Below, in pieces: positions 30,249 through 38,574 of a DNA stretch of 64,000 nt. The stretch's first letter is position 1; each line of letters opens with the position of its first letter. The translations under genes and the position numbers were made by a program. The stretch spans positions 3,104,001 to 3,168,000 of the forward strand of contig NZ_CAESCH010000001.1 of NCBI RefSeq assembly GCF_903166545.1. Direction: 5' to 3'. The notes below the pieces were generated by a model. The model saw only the letters and a list, made by a program, of their open reading frames with translations. It was not told the DNA's origin and did no database searches. Origin of the DNA: Metabacillus schmidteae. GTDB taxonomy: Bacteria; Bacillota; Bacilli; Bacillales; Bacillaceae.

Positions 30249-30264
30249 ACATGTACGAATAAAT
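30249..30264. promoter_or_regulatory. AraR-like box
   Basis: ACATGTACGAATAAAT agrees with the AraR consensus at 12 of 16 positions. With the site at 29802 it is about 450 bp apart, a spacing at which AraR-type repressors could loop DNA. Confidence 0.4.
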
Positions 30265-30462
30265 TCAATATTCTTTCACGTTCTTGAAAGTAGACTATGA
30301 TCCCCTCCAAAAAAATATAAAAATATGGTGGTCTTACTCAAGTTAGTGTTTGACTTATCTGCCATTATAAGCTGTCTCTCTACAACGAAGTATGTTTTTC
30401 CTTTTTATTGGAAATTTTATAAAGTATACATATTGAGCAATTTTTGTCAGGAGGCAATTTAT

Positions 30463-31473
30463 ATGGTTTTGACGAATCCTATTAATGTGTCTGAAGTAGG
30501 ATCTATTTGGCAGACGTATCAAGAGAAGACGTTGATTATGAGATTTTTGGAATACTTTATTGAAAAATCGGATGATCAGCAGGCTCGAAATATCTTGGGT
30601 GGGTTATGGCAGGAACTAGATTTTTATGTTACTGAGATGGAAGTATTATTTACTAAACAAGGAATGGTTAAGCCGGTTGGATTTAATAAAGAGGATGTTT
30701 TTTTAGATGCCCCCAAATTATACGATAATGGTTTTGACATTATGTTTGTTCGTATATTAAAAGAAGTCAGTATGGGCCTTTACACTTTAGGAATGAATAT
30801 GACCTATAATAAAGAAGTGATGGCAATTTATGAAGGACTTACTACGGTTACGCAAAAAATATATAAACTTTCAACTTCCTATTTACTTGAAAGAGGAATC
30901 CTCTCACTTCCTCCCAAAGTAACCATGCCGAAAACGACGGAATTTATTAAAGATAAAAAATATAAAGAAGGTTTTAAGCTTTTTGGCGACAAGAGACCAT
31001 TAAATGACCTTGAAGTCGGGATTATCCATCACAATCTTGAAGTAAATAATATCGGGATGCAGCTGATAACAGGTTTTGCACAATGTGCACAAAACAAAGA
31101 AGTAAGAAAATATTTCTTTAAAGGAAAAGAACTAGCAAAAAAACAAGTGAATATCATGGAAAAATTTCTTTTAGAGAGTGATGTTCAACTCTCTTCGACC
31201 TCCGGAGCTACAGTCACTACATCCACTGTCCCTCCTTTTTCTGATAAACTTATGATGCATTGTATATACATCCTAAATGGATTTGGACTTGTAGGAGCTG
31301 GAACAGGAGCTTTCTTTAGTTTAAGAAATGATTTAGTGATGAAAACCATGTTAATAGCAAAAGATGTTTATACCTATGCAGAAGAAGGAATTGAAATTAA
31401 ATTTAAAAATGGATGGTTTGAAGAGCCTCCGCAAATGGAAAATCGAAACGGAATTATTAAAGGAAATGACTGA
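30463..31473 (+). CDS. DUF3231 family protein
   Basis: 336 residues made of two related halves of about 165 residues, each a helical bundle (ferritin-like pattern), as in Bacillus DUF3231 proteins. GAGTTGAGSG-type glycine stretch (GFGLVGAGTGAFFS) near 275-290. Some members are linked to spores, but no function is established. Start set at 30463 behind CAGGAGG; the upstream extension is not credible. It is read opposite to the sugar genes on both sides and looks like an unrelated insertion into the polysaccharide region. Confidence 0.82.
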   Translation: MVLTNPINVSEVGSIWQTYQEKTLIMRFLEYFIEKSDDQQARNILGGLWQELDFYVTEMEVLFTKQGMVKPVGFNKEDVFLDAPKLYDNGFDIMFVRILKEVSMGLYTLGMNMTYNKEVMAIYEGLTTVTQKIYKLSTSYLLERGILSLPPKVTMPKTTEFIKDKKYKEGFKLFGDKRPLNDLEVGIIHHNLEVNNIGMQLITGFAQCAQNKEVRKYFFKGKELAKKQVNIMEKFLLESDVQLSSTSGATVTTSTVPPFSDKLMMHCIYILNGFGLVGAGTGAFFSLRNDLVMKTMLIAKDVYTYAEEGIEIKFKNGWFEEPPQMENRNGIIKGND

Positions 31474-31544
31474 GTGATAAGGGGCTAACGTTGAGGAGGA
31501 TGTAAAGGTGGAAGAGCTGGAGCTATTACCTGTCATCTTTCCAA

Positions 31545-31621
31545 ATTACCTTCGATTACAGGTGATTTATCTGCGATTTTAGAGAGTTTATCTTCGATTT
31601 TTAGATTTTATCTACGAATTG
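31545..31621. repeat. Degenerate 21-bp tandem repeat
   Basis: Four units carrying TTCGATT, TGCGATT, TTCGATT and TACGAAT at 31551, 31572, 31593 and 31613, that is a period of 20-21 bp, each preceded by TTTATCT-like sequence. It follows the DUF3231 gene and is noncoding. Confidence 0.65.
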
Positions 31622-31737
31622 ACAAAATCCGACATGTTTTCGCACAAAATAAAACTCAAATGCCATGCAGCTGAGTTTTTCTGTCACTTGTGTACACTTC
31701 GTAAGACCAAGTCTTGGGCGACTTTTTCTCTATTCTC

Positions 31738-31784
31738 GGACAGGTTTGTTGTCCATTGGGACAACAAACCTGTCCCTCCGTCCC
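31738..31784. repeat. REP-like palindrome with perfect 17-bp stem
   Basis: GGACAGGTTTGTTGTCC (31738-31754) and its exact complement (31759-31775) flank an ATTG loop, followed by CTCCGTCCC. It is the most complete hairpin of the GGGACAG family in the window and lies just past the GH43 stop codon. Confidence 0.8.
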
Positions 31785-31804
31785 TACAAGGTTTTACTCT
31801 TCCC

Positions 31805-32755
31805 TCATTCACCCGATGGAACAATAATTGGCACCGATGTTGACAAAGGGACTCCAAAGTTTGGGGTACCATCAGAATTCCAATTGATTTTTTGAATTCG
31901 GGTGCTTCGTCTTTGACTACCACCTTCTGATTCTGGAATTGCATGATAAACAATCCAGTCTTCTGTTTCATCAGGCGATTTGGTAAATCCATTATGGCCT
32001 GGAGCAAATACACCATTTTCGATACTTTTTTTAAACACAGGCTCGGATGCTTTATCCCATGATTTAGGGTCCATCACATTCTTAACGTCTGAAGTAGTTA
32101 ACATGCCCAGACAATAATCATCACACCAGGTTGTGCTTGCGGAATAGACCAAAAACAACTTATTATTACGTTTTAATATCACTGGTCCCTCATTTATTGC
32201 CATTCCACCCTTCATTTCCCAATCATATTCAGGTTTTGACAATAATACGTTCGGTCCGGATAATGTCCATGGATTTTCCATCTCAGCAATATATAATGCT
32301 GAACCATACTCTGGAAAGTTGCCATATCCTGCGTATACAAAATAAATACGACCTTGATGTTCAAAAATTGTACCATCTAAACCAGGGTGTTCTGTGTTAA
32401 CATATCCTTTTTCTAGCCATTCCCCTTTAAATGGATCTCTTGCTTGATTCTCTAAAACAAAAACTTTCCTTGTTTGATCGTCACCTTTTCCGTCATTCGC
32501 CGTGAAATACACGTACCATTTCCCATTTACCCTATGAATTTCGGGTGCCCAGATATTGGCACAATTAATCCCCTCTGCAGGAGCAGTCCAAATCGTTTTC
32601 CAATCACCATCCGCAATTCCACTTAATGTATTAACTTTCCATAAATCGAGTCTAGTCTTTTTAGTAACCATAAAATAATATGTTCCATTATCTTTATACA
32701 CCCATGGATCAGCGCCAGGATTTAAAAGTGGGTTATGAAAGGTTGATTTCATCAT
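31805..32755 (-). CDS. GH43 family glycosidase (arabinofuranosidase/xylosidase type)
   Basis: 316 residues forming a five-bladed propeller of family GH43. The catalytic base D16 (GADPWV), the pKa-modulating D127 (HPGLDGTIF) and the acid E189 (NEGPVI) are all in place. No signal peptide, so it acts on imported oligosaccharides, most likely removing alpha-L-arabinofuranose. Start set at 32755, five bases after GGAGA. It ends at a REP-like palindrome and lies downstream of the second sugar importer. Confidence 0.88.
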   Translation of the reverse strand: MMKSTFHNPLLNPGADPWVYKDNGTYYFMVTKKTRLDLWKVNTLSGIADGDWKTIWTAPAEGINCANIWAPEIHRVNGKWYVYFTANDGKGDDQTRKVFVLENQARDPFKGEWLEKGYVNTEHPGLDGTIFEHQGRIYFVYAGYGNFPEYGSALYIAEMENPWTLSGPNVLLSKPEYDWEMKGGMAINEGPVILKRNNKLFLVYSASTTWCDDYCLGMLTTSDVKNVMDPKSWDKASEPVFKKSIENGVFAPGHNGFTKSPDETEDWIVYHAIPESEGGSQRRSTRIQKINWNSDGTPNFGVPLSTSVPIIVPSGE

Positions 32756-32812
32756 TATAATCTCCTTTTTTATCGAACTATTTAACTGCTTCATCGTCTT
32801 ACTATGTCAACA

Positions 32813-32841
32813 AACCTAGTGAGCAATAAAATCACTAGGTT
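32813..32841 (-). terminator. Hairpin after DUF4064-like gene
   Basis: A 10-bp perfect stem (32813-32822 with 32832-32841) and 9-nt loop. The following minus-strand bases (TTTGTTG) are only modestly T-rich, so it may be a weak terminator between the importer operon and the GH43 gene. Confidence 0.55.
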
Positions 32842-32966
32842 CATTGATGAAATATTACTTTAGTAATTGAAAATAATCTAAAATAGGAAATGAAGGGATC
32901 CTTTTTTTCTTTTGGCTATAATACTTATCACTTTTTAACCTATTGTAACGACCACCGCGGTATAAG

Positions 32967-33392
32967 TTACTGTTGATTTTGCACTTGATAGTTTGCCAGT
33001 TTAGATATTGACTTATTTTTAGCTAATGCTAAAATCCCAGCAGAAAGGAACAATATCGAACCTAGAATATCCATCACAAAATAAGATGCTAATCCCAGCA
33101 GGATAAACCAAATAGGTTTTTTTACTTCTGTTTGATCATCCTTCAATGTCCTTGCTAACACAAAGTTAAGAATTCCTAAAATAACAAATATCATCCCAAA
33201 AGAAACGGAGAACATATACAAACTCCCAAAAACAGAGTCTGCTGCCTCTAACTTTGCAATAGAATTGGACGATGTTTTTAATCCTTCACCTTTAATATAA
33301 GTTGCATACAAAAAAATCGTCAGAAGACCTGAAGTGACTTGCCATACAGACCCTATTAGAGCTAATCTTCTTTCTAGCTTTCTATTCATCAT
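32967..33392 (-). CDS. Small membrane protein, DUF4064-like
   Basis: 141 residues with four hydrophobic segments (about 10-32, 55-78, 90-105 and 108-125), arranged like DUF4064 proteins of Bacillus. Ribosome site AAGGAGG precedes the ATG. It follows the second ABC permease by 41 bp and may be cotranscribed. No catalytic motif is visible and a role in sugar uptake is only a guess from position. Confidence 0.65.
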   Translation of the reverse strand: MMNRKLERRLALIGSVWQVTSGLLTIFLYATYIKGEGLKTSSNSIAKLEAADSVFGSLYMFSVSFGMIFVILGILNFVLARTLKDDQTEVKKPIWFILLGLASYFVMDILGSILFLSAGILALAKNKSISKLANYQVQNQQ

Positions 33393-33433
33393 TTAACCTC
33401 CTTGATCAGAAGCAGATTGTTAAACGAATATCA

Positions 33434-34282
33434 TTACCCTTTAACCCCTGATGACAAGGAAAGTGATTCCATAAAATATTTTTGTGTAAATAGATAAAGG
33501 ATAAATGTTGGAACAATGGCAATCAGTGCTCCTGTTAAAGAATGGGCAACCTCAAGTGAACCATACATTCCCTGAAGCAATTGTAAACCAGGTGTAATTG
33601 GCATCATTTCAACTTCATTAAACACAATTGAAGGCCAAAGGAAATCATTCCAAGCCCCAGTAAATGTAAATAAGGCGACAACCGTTAATACAGGTCTAAT
33701 TAGAGGCAAGATTAATTTTGTGAAAATTTGAAAATCAGAAGCACCATCAACTCGCGCGGATTCATCAAAGTCCATAGGAATTCCTAACATAAACTGTCTG
33801 ACAAGAAAGATACTAAATACTCCAGCAGCACCCGGAACGATGGCTGCCAAATAACTGTTCACCCACCCCAGTGTATCAACAATTTTATATAGAGGAATGA
33901 GATTAACTACAGCTGGGAACATCATCGTAGCCATTAGAAAAAGAAAAATAGCATCCCTTCCCTTGAATTTCATTCTTGCATATCCATACCCGGCTAATGA
34001 AACAAGAACTAATACTAAAACAGTTTGAGAAACAGAAATGATTAGTGAATTGATAAACCACTTTGCTACTGGAGCGCTCGTATTCTCAAAAAGAACATCC
34101 TGATAGTTACCGATAACCCAATTTATCGGTAAAATCGTAAATGCATTTGATTGGATATCTGCTTCACTTTTGAATGTAGAAAAGAATGTGTACCATAGTG
34201 GTACAATCCATATAATAGCCATCATGAATAAGAAGAGGAATGAGATATACTTAGGAAACTTTTTTTTCTTCATAGAAAGCAC
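33434..34282 (-). CDS. Sugar ABC transporter permease, MalG/AraQ-like
   Basis: 282 residues with six membrane helices and the EAA loop (DESARVDGASDFQIFTKLILP). It ends in the SLSSGVKG tail common to MalG/AraQ-type permeases. It starts 3 bp after the stop of the partner permease. Part of a CUT1 importer with binding protein at 35314-36567; no ATPase gene is included. Confidence 0.9.
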   Translation of the reverse strand: MLSMKKKKFPKYISFLFLFMMAIIWIVPLWYTFFSTFKSEADIQSNAFTILPINWVIGNYQDVLFENTSAPVAKWFINSLIISVSQTVLVLVLVSLAGYGYARMKFKGRDAIFLFLMATMMFPAVVNLIPLYKIVDTLGWVNSYLAAIVPGAAGVFSIFLVRQFMLGIPMDFDESARVDGASDFQIFTKLILPLIRPVLTVVALFTFTGAWNDFLWPSIVFNEVEMMPITPGLQLLQGMYGSLEVAHSLTGALIAIVPTFILYLFTQKYFMESLSLSSGVKG

Positions 34283-34285
34283 CTC

Positions 34286-35218
34286 CTAATCACGGTTTCT
34301 TAAAAAGAAGAATTGAATAGCTGAAACAATCATAATACAAATTCCGAGAATGACAGCCATCGCTGCCCCAATACCGGCAATTGAAATTCCGGAACCAAAT
34401 GCGTTTTCTTGAATGTACATTAGCAGGACAGTTGTTGAACTTGTTGGTCCACCATTTGTTAACATGAGCGGTTGTCCATATACATTAAATTGGGCAATTG
34501 TCGTAATAACGACTGTATATAATAATTGAGCTCTTATACTGGGAAGAGTAATTCTAAAAAATTTTTGAACACTGTTTGCTCCATCTATAGAGGCCGCTTC
34601 GTATAAATCTTTCGAAATCCCATTTAACGCTGCTTGATAAATAATCATATTTGCACCGATTGTCCACCAAACCGTTACAGTTACTAATGTCATCCACGCA
34701 TACGGCTGAGTAGCAAGCAAGTTTGTATCCATTTTAAGGTAGTGATTGATTGGTCCAAAAGAAGCACTGTATAACATTGAAAAGATGATCATAACCGCAG
34801 AAACTGAAAATAATGTCGGCATGTAAAATAATGCCTGGAAAAATTTCAACCCTTTAGGTTTTGTATTTAGACCTGCAGCTAAGAGCAATGGAACAATGAT
34901 ACAAGCAGGAACTGTAAAAAGAACAAATTTAAATGTATTTCCCAAACCTATTCGTAATTGTTCGAAAAAAGTAGAATCTTTATTAAACAAGATTTCCGTA
35001 TAGTTTGCCATCCCAATAAACTCAGGCTCACCTATTAGGTCCCAATTGGTAAATGAAATGTAAATTCCAAATATAGTCGGAAATAGAAAAAAGATGCCAA
35101 ATAAAATGAGGTGGGGACCTATGTAGAGATATGGAGATAAATTTAATCTTCTTTTACTCGTATTCCCACCCAGCGCTGTGGACATAGTTACTTGTTTATC
35201 TGTTCCAGTTTTTATCAT
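34286..35218 (-). CDS. Sugar ABC transporter permease, MalF/AraP-like
   Basis: 310 residues, with a cytosolic N-terminus of about 30 residues, six membrane helices and the EAA loop (LYEAASIDGANSVQKFFRITLP). The first permease after the binding protein; a strong hairpin occupies the gap between the two genes. It probably forms a heterodimer with the AraQ-like permease. Confidence 0.9.
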   Translation of the reverse strand: MIKTGTDKQVTMSTALGGNTSKRRLNLSPYLYIGPHLILFGIFFLFPTIFGIYISFTNWDLIGEPEFIGMANYTEILFNKDSTFFEQLRIGLGNTFKFVLFTVPACIIVPLLLAAGLNTKPKGLKFFQALFYMPTLFSVSAVMIIFSMLYSASFGPINHYLKMDTNLLATQPYAWMTLVTVTVWWTIGANMIIYQAALNGISKDLYEAASIDGANSVQKFFRITLPSIRAQLLYTVVITTIAQFNVYGQPLMLTNGGPTSSTTVLLMYIQENAFGSGISIAGIGAAMAVILGICIMIVSAIQFFFLRNRD

Positions 35219-35253
35219 ATGATTAACTCCTATTCTTCCGTTATCGAATAGAG

Positions 35254-35288
35254 TGAGAATTCCTTACTGACGACATAAGGAATTCTCA
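35254..35288 (-). promoter_or_regulatory. Intercistronic stem-loop after binding-protein gene
   Basis: TGAGAATTCCTTA (35254-35266) and its exact complement (35276-35288) form a 13-bp perfect stem with a 9-nt loop and no T run. Such stems between binding-protein and permease genes commonly protect the upstream mRNA and help make more receptor than permease. Confidence 0.65.
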
Positions 35289-35313
35289 ATAGATGATTGA
35301 AAAAAACTTAGAG

Positions 35314-36567
35314 TTATTTCTTATTATTCGCTGCTATTTTATCCTCAACTGCTTTTTGAGCTTTTTCCAATCCTTCTTCAATGTCTAATTTTCCGAATAT
35401 GGCATCACCAACTAATTTATCAACCTCTTCCGCTACAAACCCATTATATTTATAATCAAAGATTTTAAGAGACTCTTGTAACTTAGGGTCTTCTACTAAG
35501 AATGAATGTGGTAATTCCTTGAATTCCGGATTTTCCAATGTTGATAATGCAGCTGGATTTTGTCCTGCTTGAGCCCAAGGAAGTGAATTTTCTCTAATAT
35601 AATCAAGGAAATCCATCATACCATTTATTTTCTCCTCAGATCGATTTTCGTCCTGTAACATAACGAATTGGTGTGATGAAGTCCAGTTTACAATTTTATC
35701 TGCTGAAACTTGAGGGAAACTAGTGAGACCCCAATCCAATGTTTTCACTTCATTTAAACTATTTTGCATCCAAATACCTTCAGGGTAGAAAATGGCTTTA
35801 TTTGATTTAAATAACTGTCCAGGATCTTCTCCATCTTTGTTCGTTATTTTGTCATCGACCATTCCTTTTAATAATTCTAGTGCTTCTTTCGCTTCTGCCG
35901 TATTTAGAGTTGGTGTTTCACCGTCACTTGTAATGTCTCCTCCAAGCTGATTGTAGAGTGATAAAAAGATTGGTCGAGTCCATGTAATCCCCATCCCTAC
36001 AACGCCGTCTTTCTTAGAAACCTCTGCTGCTTCTCTAATTTCATCAAATGTAATAACGTTATCATCAAGTGCAGTCGGAGCATATTTTTCTAGTAATTCT
36101 TTGTTATAGTACATAACAAAGCTATGAACATCTAACGGTATACTATATCTACTACCATCGATATCCCCAATATCCCATCCTGCTGGTACATAGTTTTCTG
36201 CACTTATATCAGGATAGTCAGCTAGTAGGTCATCATAAGTTGATAACATATCACTCTCAACAAACTGTTTGATTCTCTCTGCATGTACGATAGTCAGATC
36301 AGGAATTCCTTTTCCAGAGTTTACGACAGTCGGGATCTTTGCATACATATCATCTGCAGCAATTGAAACATTTTTCACTTTGAAGTCTGGATTTGTCTTA
36401 TTATACTCATTCACAATTTGTTTCATATTTTCTCCATCAGGACCAGTAAAAGGATTCCAAAAGACAATTTCATTTTTAGCTGTGCCAGAGCTAGATGAAC
36501 TACAACCAGATAATGCCATGACAAATACCAAGAGAATTGAAAACATTAACCCTGCTTTCTTTTTCAT
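35314..36567 (-). CDS. Sugar ABC transporter substrate-binding lipoprotein
   Basis: 417 residues with a lipoprotein signal (lipobox ALSGC, Cys22) and a family 1 solute-binding fold (FWNPFTGPDG opening, then about 390 residues). Similar in size to AraN and MalE-type receptors. First gene of the second importer operon. A cre site with one mismatch lies 70 bp upstream. Its ligand is probably an oligosaccharide that the adjacent GH2 and GH43 enzymes hydrolyse (inference). Confidence 0.9.
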   Translation of the reverse strand: MKKKAGLMFSILLVFVMALSGCSSSSSGTAKNEIVFWNPFTGPDGENMKQIVNEYNKTNPDFKVKNVSIAADDMYAKIPTVVNSGKGIPDLTIVHAERIKQFVESDMLSTYDDLLADYPDISAENYVPAGWDIGDIDGSRYSIPLDVHSFVMYYNKELLEKYAPTALDDNVITFDEIREAAEVSKKDGVVGMGITWTRPIFLSLYNQLGGDITSDGETPTLNTAEAKEALELLKGMVDDKITNKDGEDPGQLFKSNKAIFYPEGIWMQNSLNEVKTLDWGLTSFPQVSADKIVNWTSSHQFVMLQDENRSEEKINGMMDFLDYIRENSLPWAQAGQNPAALSTLENPEFKELPHSFLVEDPKLQESLKIFDYKYNGFVAEEVDKLVGDAIFGKLDIEEGLEKAQKAVEDKIAANNKK

Positions 36568-36636
36568 TCTTTCTCCCCCTGAAAATATGTTTTTTTAAAC
36601 AACCAACATAAGACTAAATCCTTACCTCCCATCAAT

Positions 36637-36651
36637 TAAAGCGTTTACATT
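36637..36651 (-). promoter_or_regulatory. cre site candidate upstream of second importer
   Basis: Minus-strand ATGTAAACGCTTTAA matches the CcpA consensus except at one position. It lies between the GH2 stop and the binding-protein start codon. Confidence 0.6.
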
Positions 36652-36753
36652 TTAGATCTGACTAACAATATCCTCTATTATTGCTTTATATATAAATCTC
36701 TTGACTGAAACCAACCAGACTTCAGTCAAAAGAGACTTATTAAAATGCACAAG

Positions 36754-38547
36754 TTACTTTACCACATGCACATGCCACATATCATTTATTCTACGAATCT
36801 CTTGCAAATCACATTTTGGTTTTCGATCGTACGTCAAAATCCCATTAATCTCCTGTTCCACATCGGTTAATTGTGTATAACAATAACCGTGTAAGGATTG
36901 AGATTCATATACTGCTTTCATCACTCTTTCATAATCTGCTACATAATCTTCCTCATTGGTGACAGACGTATAGCCCCAACCACTTTCGTCTCCTGCTTTA
37001 AATCCAATGCCCCCAAACTCTGTTAAGAGAATTGGCTCGCCACTGTGATTAAACTCTTGTGCGTAAATATTTCTACCTGCTGGCATTGAATGAAGAAGAT
37101 TTTCGGTCGTTAATAACGAATGACGAAACTCATTGTACTTTTCGAGTTCGTCTTTGTGGCCATGATTATAGTTGTGAATTGCACAAATATCTGTTGTTGT
37201 CATTTCCCATCCATCATTTGAAATGACTAATCTAGTTTTATCAAGTGAATGAATGAGATGGTACATAGCTAAAGAATGGTGTTTTTCCTGGGCATTATGA
37301 TTAATGAAAGGAACTCCCCAGCTTTCATTAATCGGAACCCACGTAACGATACACGGATGATTGTAATCCCGATCAATAATGTCTATCCATTCTCTTGTTA
37401 ATCGAGCAACGGCATCTTCGCTAAATGAAGGTGAAGCAGCACATTCTCCCCAAACTAAGAAGCCTAAATGATCTGCCCAATAGAGAAAACGAGGATCTTC
37501 TACCTTTTGGTGCTTCCTGCAGCCATTAAACCCCATTTCCTTTGCTAATTCGATATCTCCCTTTAAATCTTGATCTGTTGGTGCAGTCAATAACCCTTCT
37601 GGCCAGTAGCCTTGGTCAAGGACGAGTTTTTGATAGTATGGTCTGTTATTTAGAAAGACCATCCCATTTTCAGTATGTATTTTTCTCATACCGAAATAGG
37701 ATGTGATGTCATCAAGAACACTATCTCCCTCTTTCAAACGAATGGTCACATCAAATAAATTTGGATTTTCAGGTGACCAGTTCCAACCCGCATGATGGAA
37801 ACCTGTTCTGAATATCTTCCGATTGTAGAGATTAATAGACCTTTTAGTAAAACTCTCATGTACTCTTACTGTTTCACTTGCTACAACTTCATTCTTAAAG
37901 CAAATATCAATTTCAAGCTGTTTATTTACATAGTCACCTGTTAGTTCAACATCAATTGAAATATCACCAACATCAATATCAGGAGTAAATCTCAGTTTAT
38001 GAATGTGCGTTTTATTCACTGCTTCTAACCATACGGTTTGCCAGATTCCAGTGGTCCTTGTATACCAAATTCCTGCTGACTTCTCAACCCAATATTGCTT
38101 TCCACGAGGAATTGTTTCATCTTCAGAAGGGTCTTCTACTCTTACAACAACCGATTGCTTTCCTTCGATTAAGTAGTTTGTAATATCGAAGGAAAACGGA
38201 GTGTGTCCTCCTTCATGAGTACCTACTAAACTACCATTAATAAAAACCATTGCCCGATAATCTACAGCTCCAAAATGCAAGATAATTTGCTTATTAACCA
38301 TTGATGCAGGGATGTCAAATTCTCTTGTGTACCATACCCAATCATGGAAGCTGGGATCGTTAATACCACTTCGTTTTGTTTGATACGCAAATGGCACGTT
38401 AATCTTTTTGGTAAATTGCGAATGTTTGAGGTGCCATTTTTCCTCCAGCCCGATATTCTCATCATCAAATTCAAAATTCCATTCTCCGTTTAAATTAAGC
38501 CAATCTTGTCTAACTAATTGTGGTCTTGGATATTCATTTCGATCCAT
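36754..38547 (-). CDS. GH2 glycosidase, beta-galactosidase-like (copy 2)
   Basis: 597 residues with the GH2 order: sugar-binding jelly-roll (1-175), immunoglobulin-like domain (185-290) and TIM barrel. The acid/base is E408 in PINESWGV and the nucleophile E510 in LLTEFGGIGF. No signal peptide. Candidate activities are beta-galactosidase, beta-glucuronidase or alpha-L-arabinopyranosidase; the sequence alone does not decide. It follows a paralogous GH2 gene by 27 bp, evidently a tandem duplication that has diverged. Confidence 0.88.
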   Translation of the reverse strand: MDRNEYPRPQLVRQDWLNLNGEWNFEFDDENIGLEEKWHLKHSQFTKKINVPFAYQTKRSGINDPSFHDWVWYTREFDIPASMVNKQIILHFGAVDYRAMVFINGSLVGTHEGGHTPFSFDITNYLIEGKQSVVVRVEDPSEDETIPRGKQYWVEKSAGIWYTRTTGIWQTVWLEAVNKTHIHKLRFTPDIDVGDISIDVELTGDYVNKQLEIDICFKNEVVASETVRVHESFTKRSINLYNRKIFRTGFHHAGWNWSPENPNLFDVTIRLKEGDSVLDDITSYFGMRKIHTENGMVFLNNRPYYQKLVLDQGYWPEGLLTAPTDQDLKGDIELAKEMGFNGCRKHQKVEDPRFLYWADHLGFLVWGECAASPSFSEDAVARLTREWIDIIDRDYNHPCIVTWVPINESWGVPFINHNAQEKHHSLAMYHLIHSLDKTRLVISNDGWEMTTTDICAIHNYNHGHKDELEKYNEFRHSLLTTENLLHSMPAGRNIYAQEFNHSGEPILLTEFGGIGFKAGDESGWGYTSVTNEEDYVADYERVMKAVYESQSLHGYCYTQLTDVEQEINGILTYDRKPKCDLQEIRRINDMWHVHVVK

Positions 38548-38574
38548 CGTTGTATTCTCCTTCGGATATCGTAA

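Larger units (their letters stand above)
29393..30462. other. Long intergenic regulatory region
   Basis: About 1.07 kb without a convincing gene between the divergent LplA-like and DUF3231 genes. It holds a 9-bp-arm inverted repeat (29634-29655, GATGTTTTA and TAAAACATC around CGAT), a perfect cre (29713-29727), two AraR-like boxes (29802-29817 and 30249-30264), a weaker GTACGTA site (29843-29858) and a TATAAT at about 29862. A minus-strand open stretch near 30115-30280 has no recognisable relative. Confidence 0.6.

Noticed and set aside
30115..30280. Minus-strand open stretch of about 55 codons in the long intergenic region
   Set aside because: Coding-like at first sight, but no start, no ribosome site and no recognisable family; possibly an old remnant.
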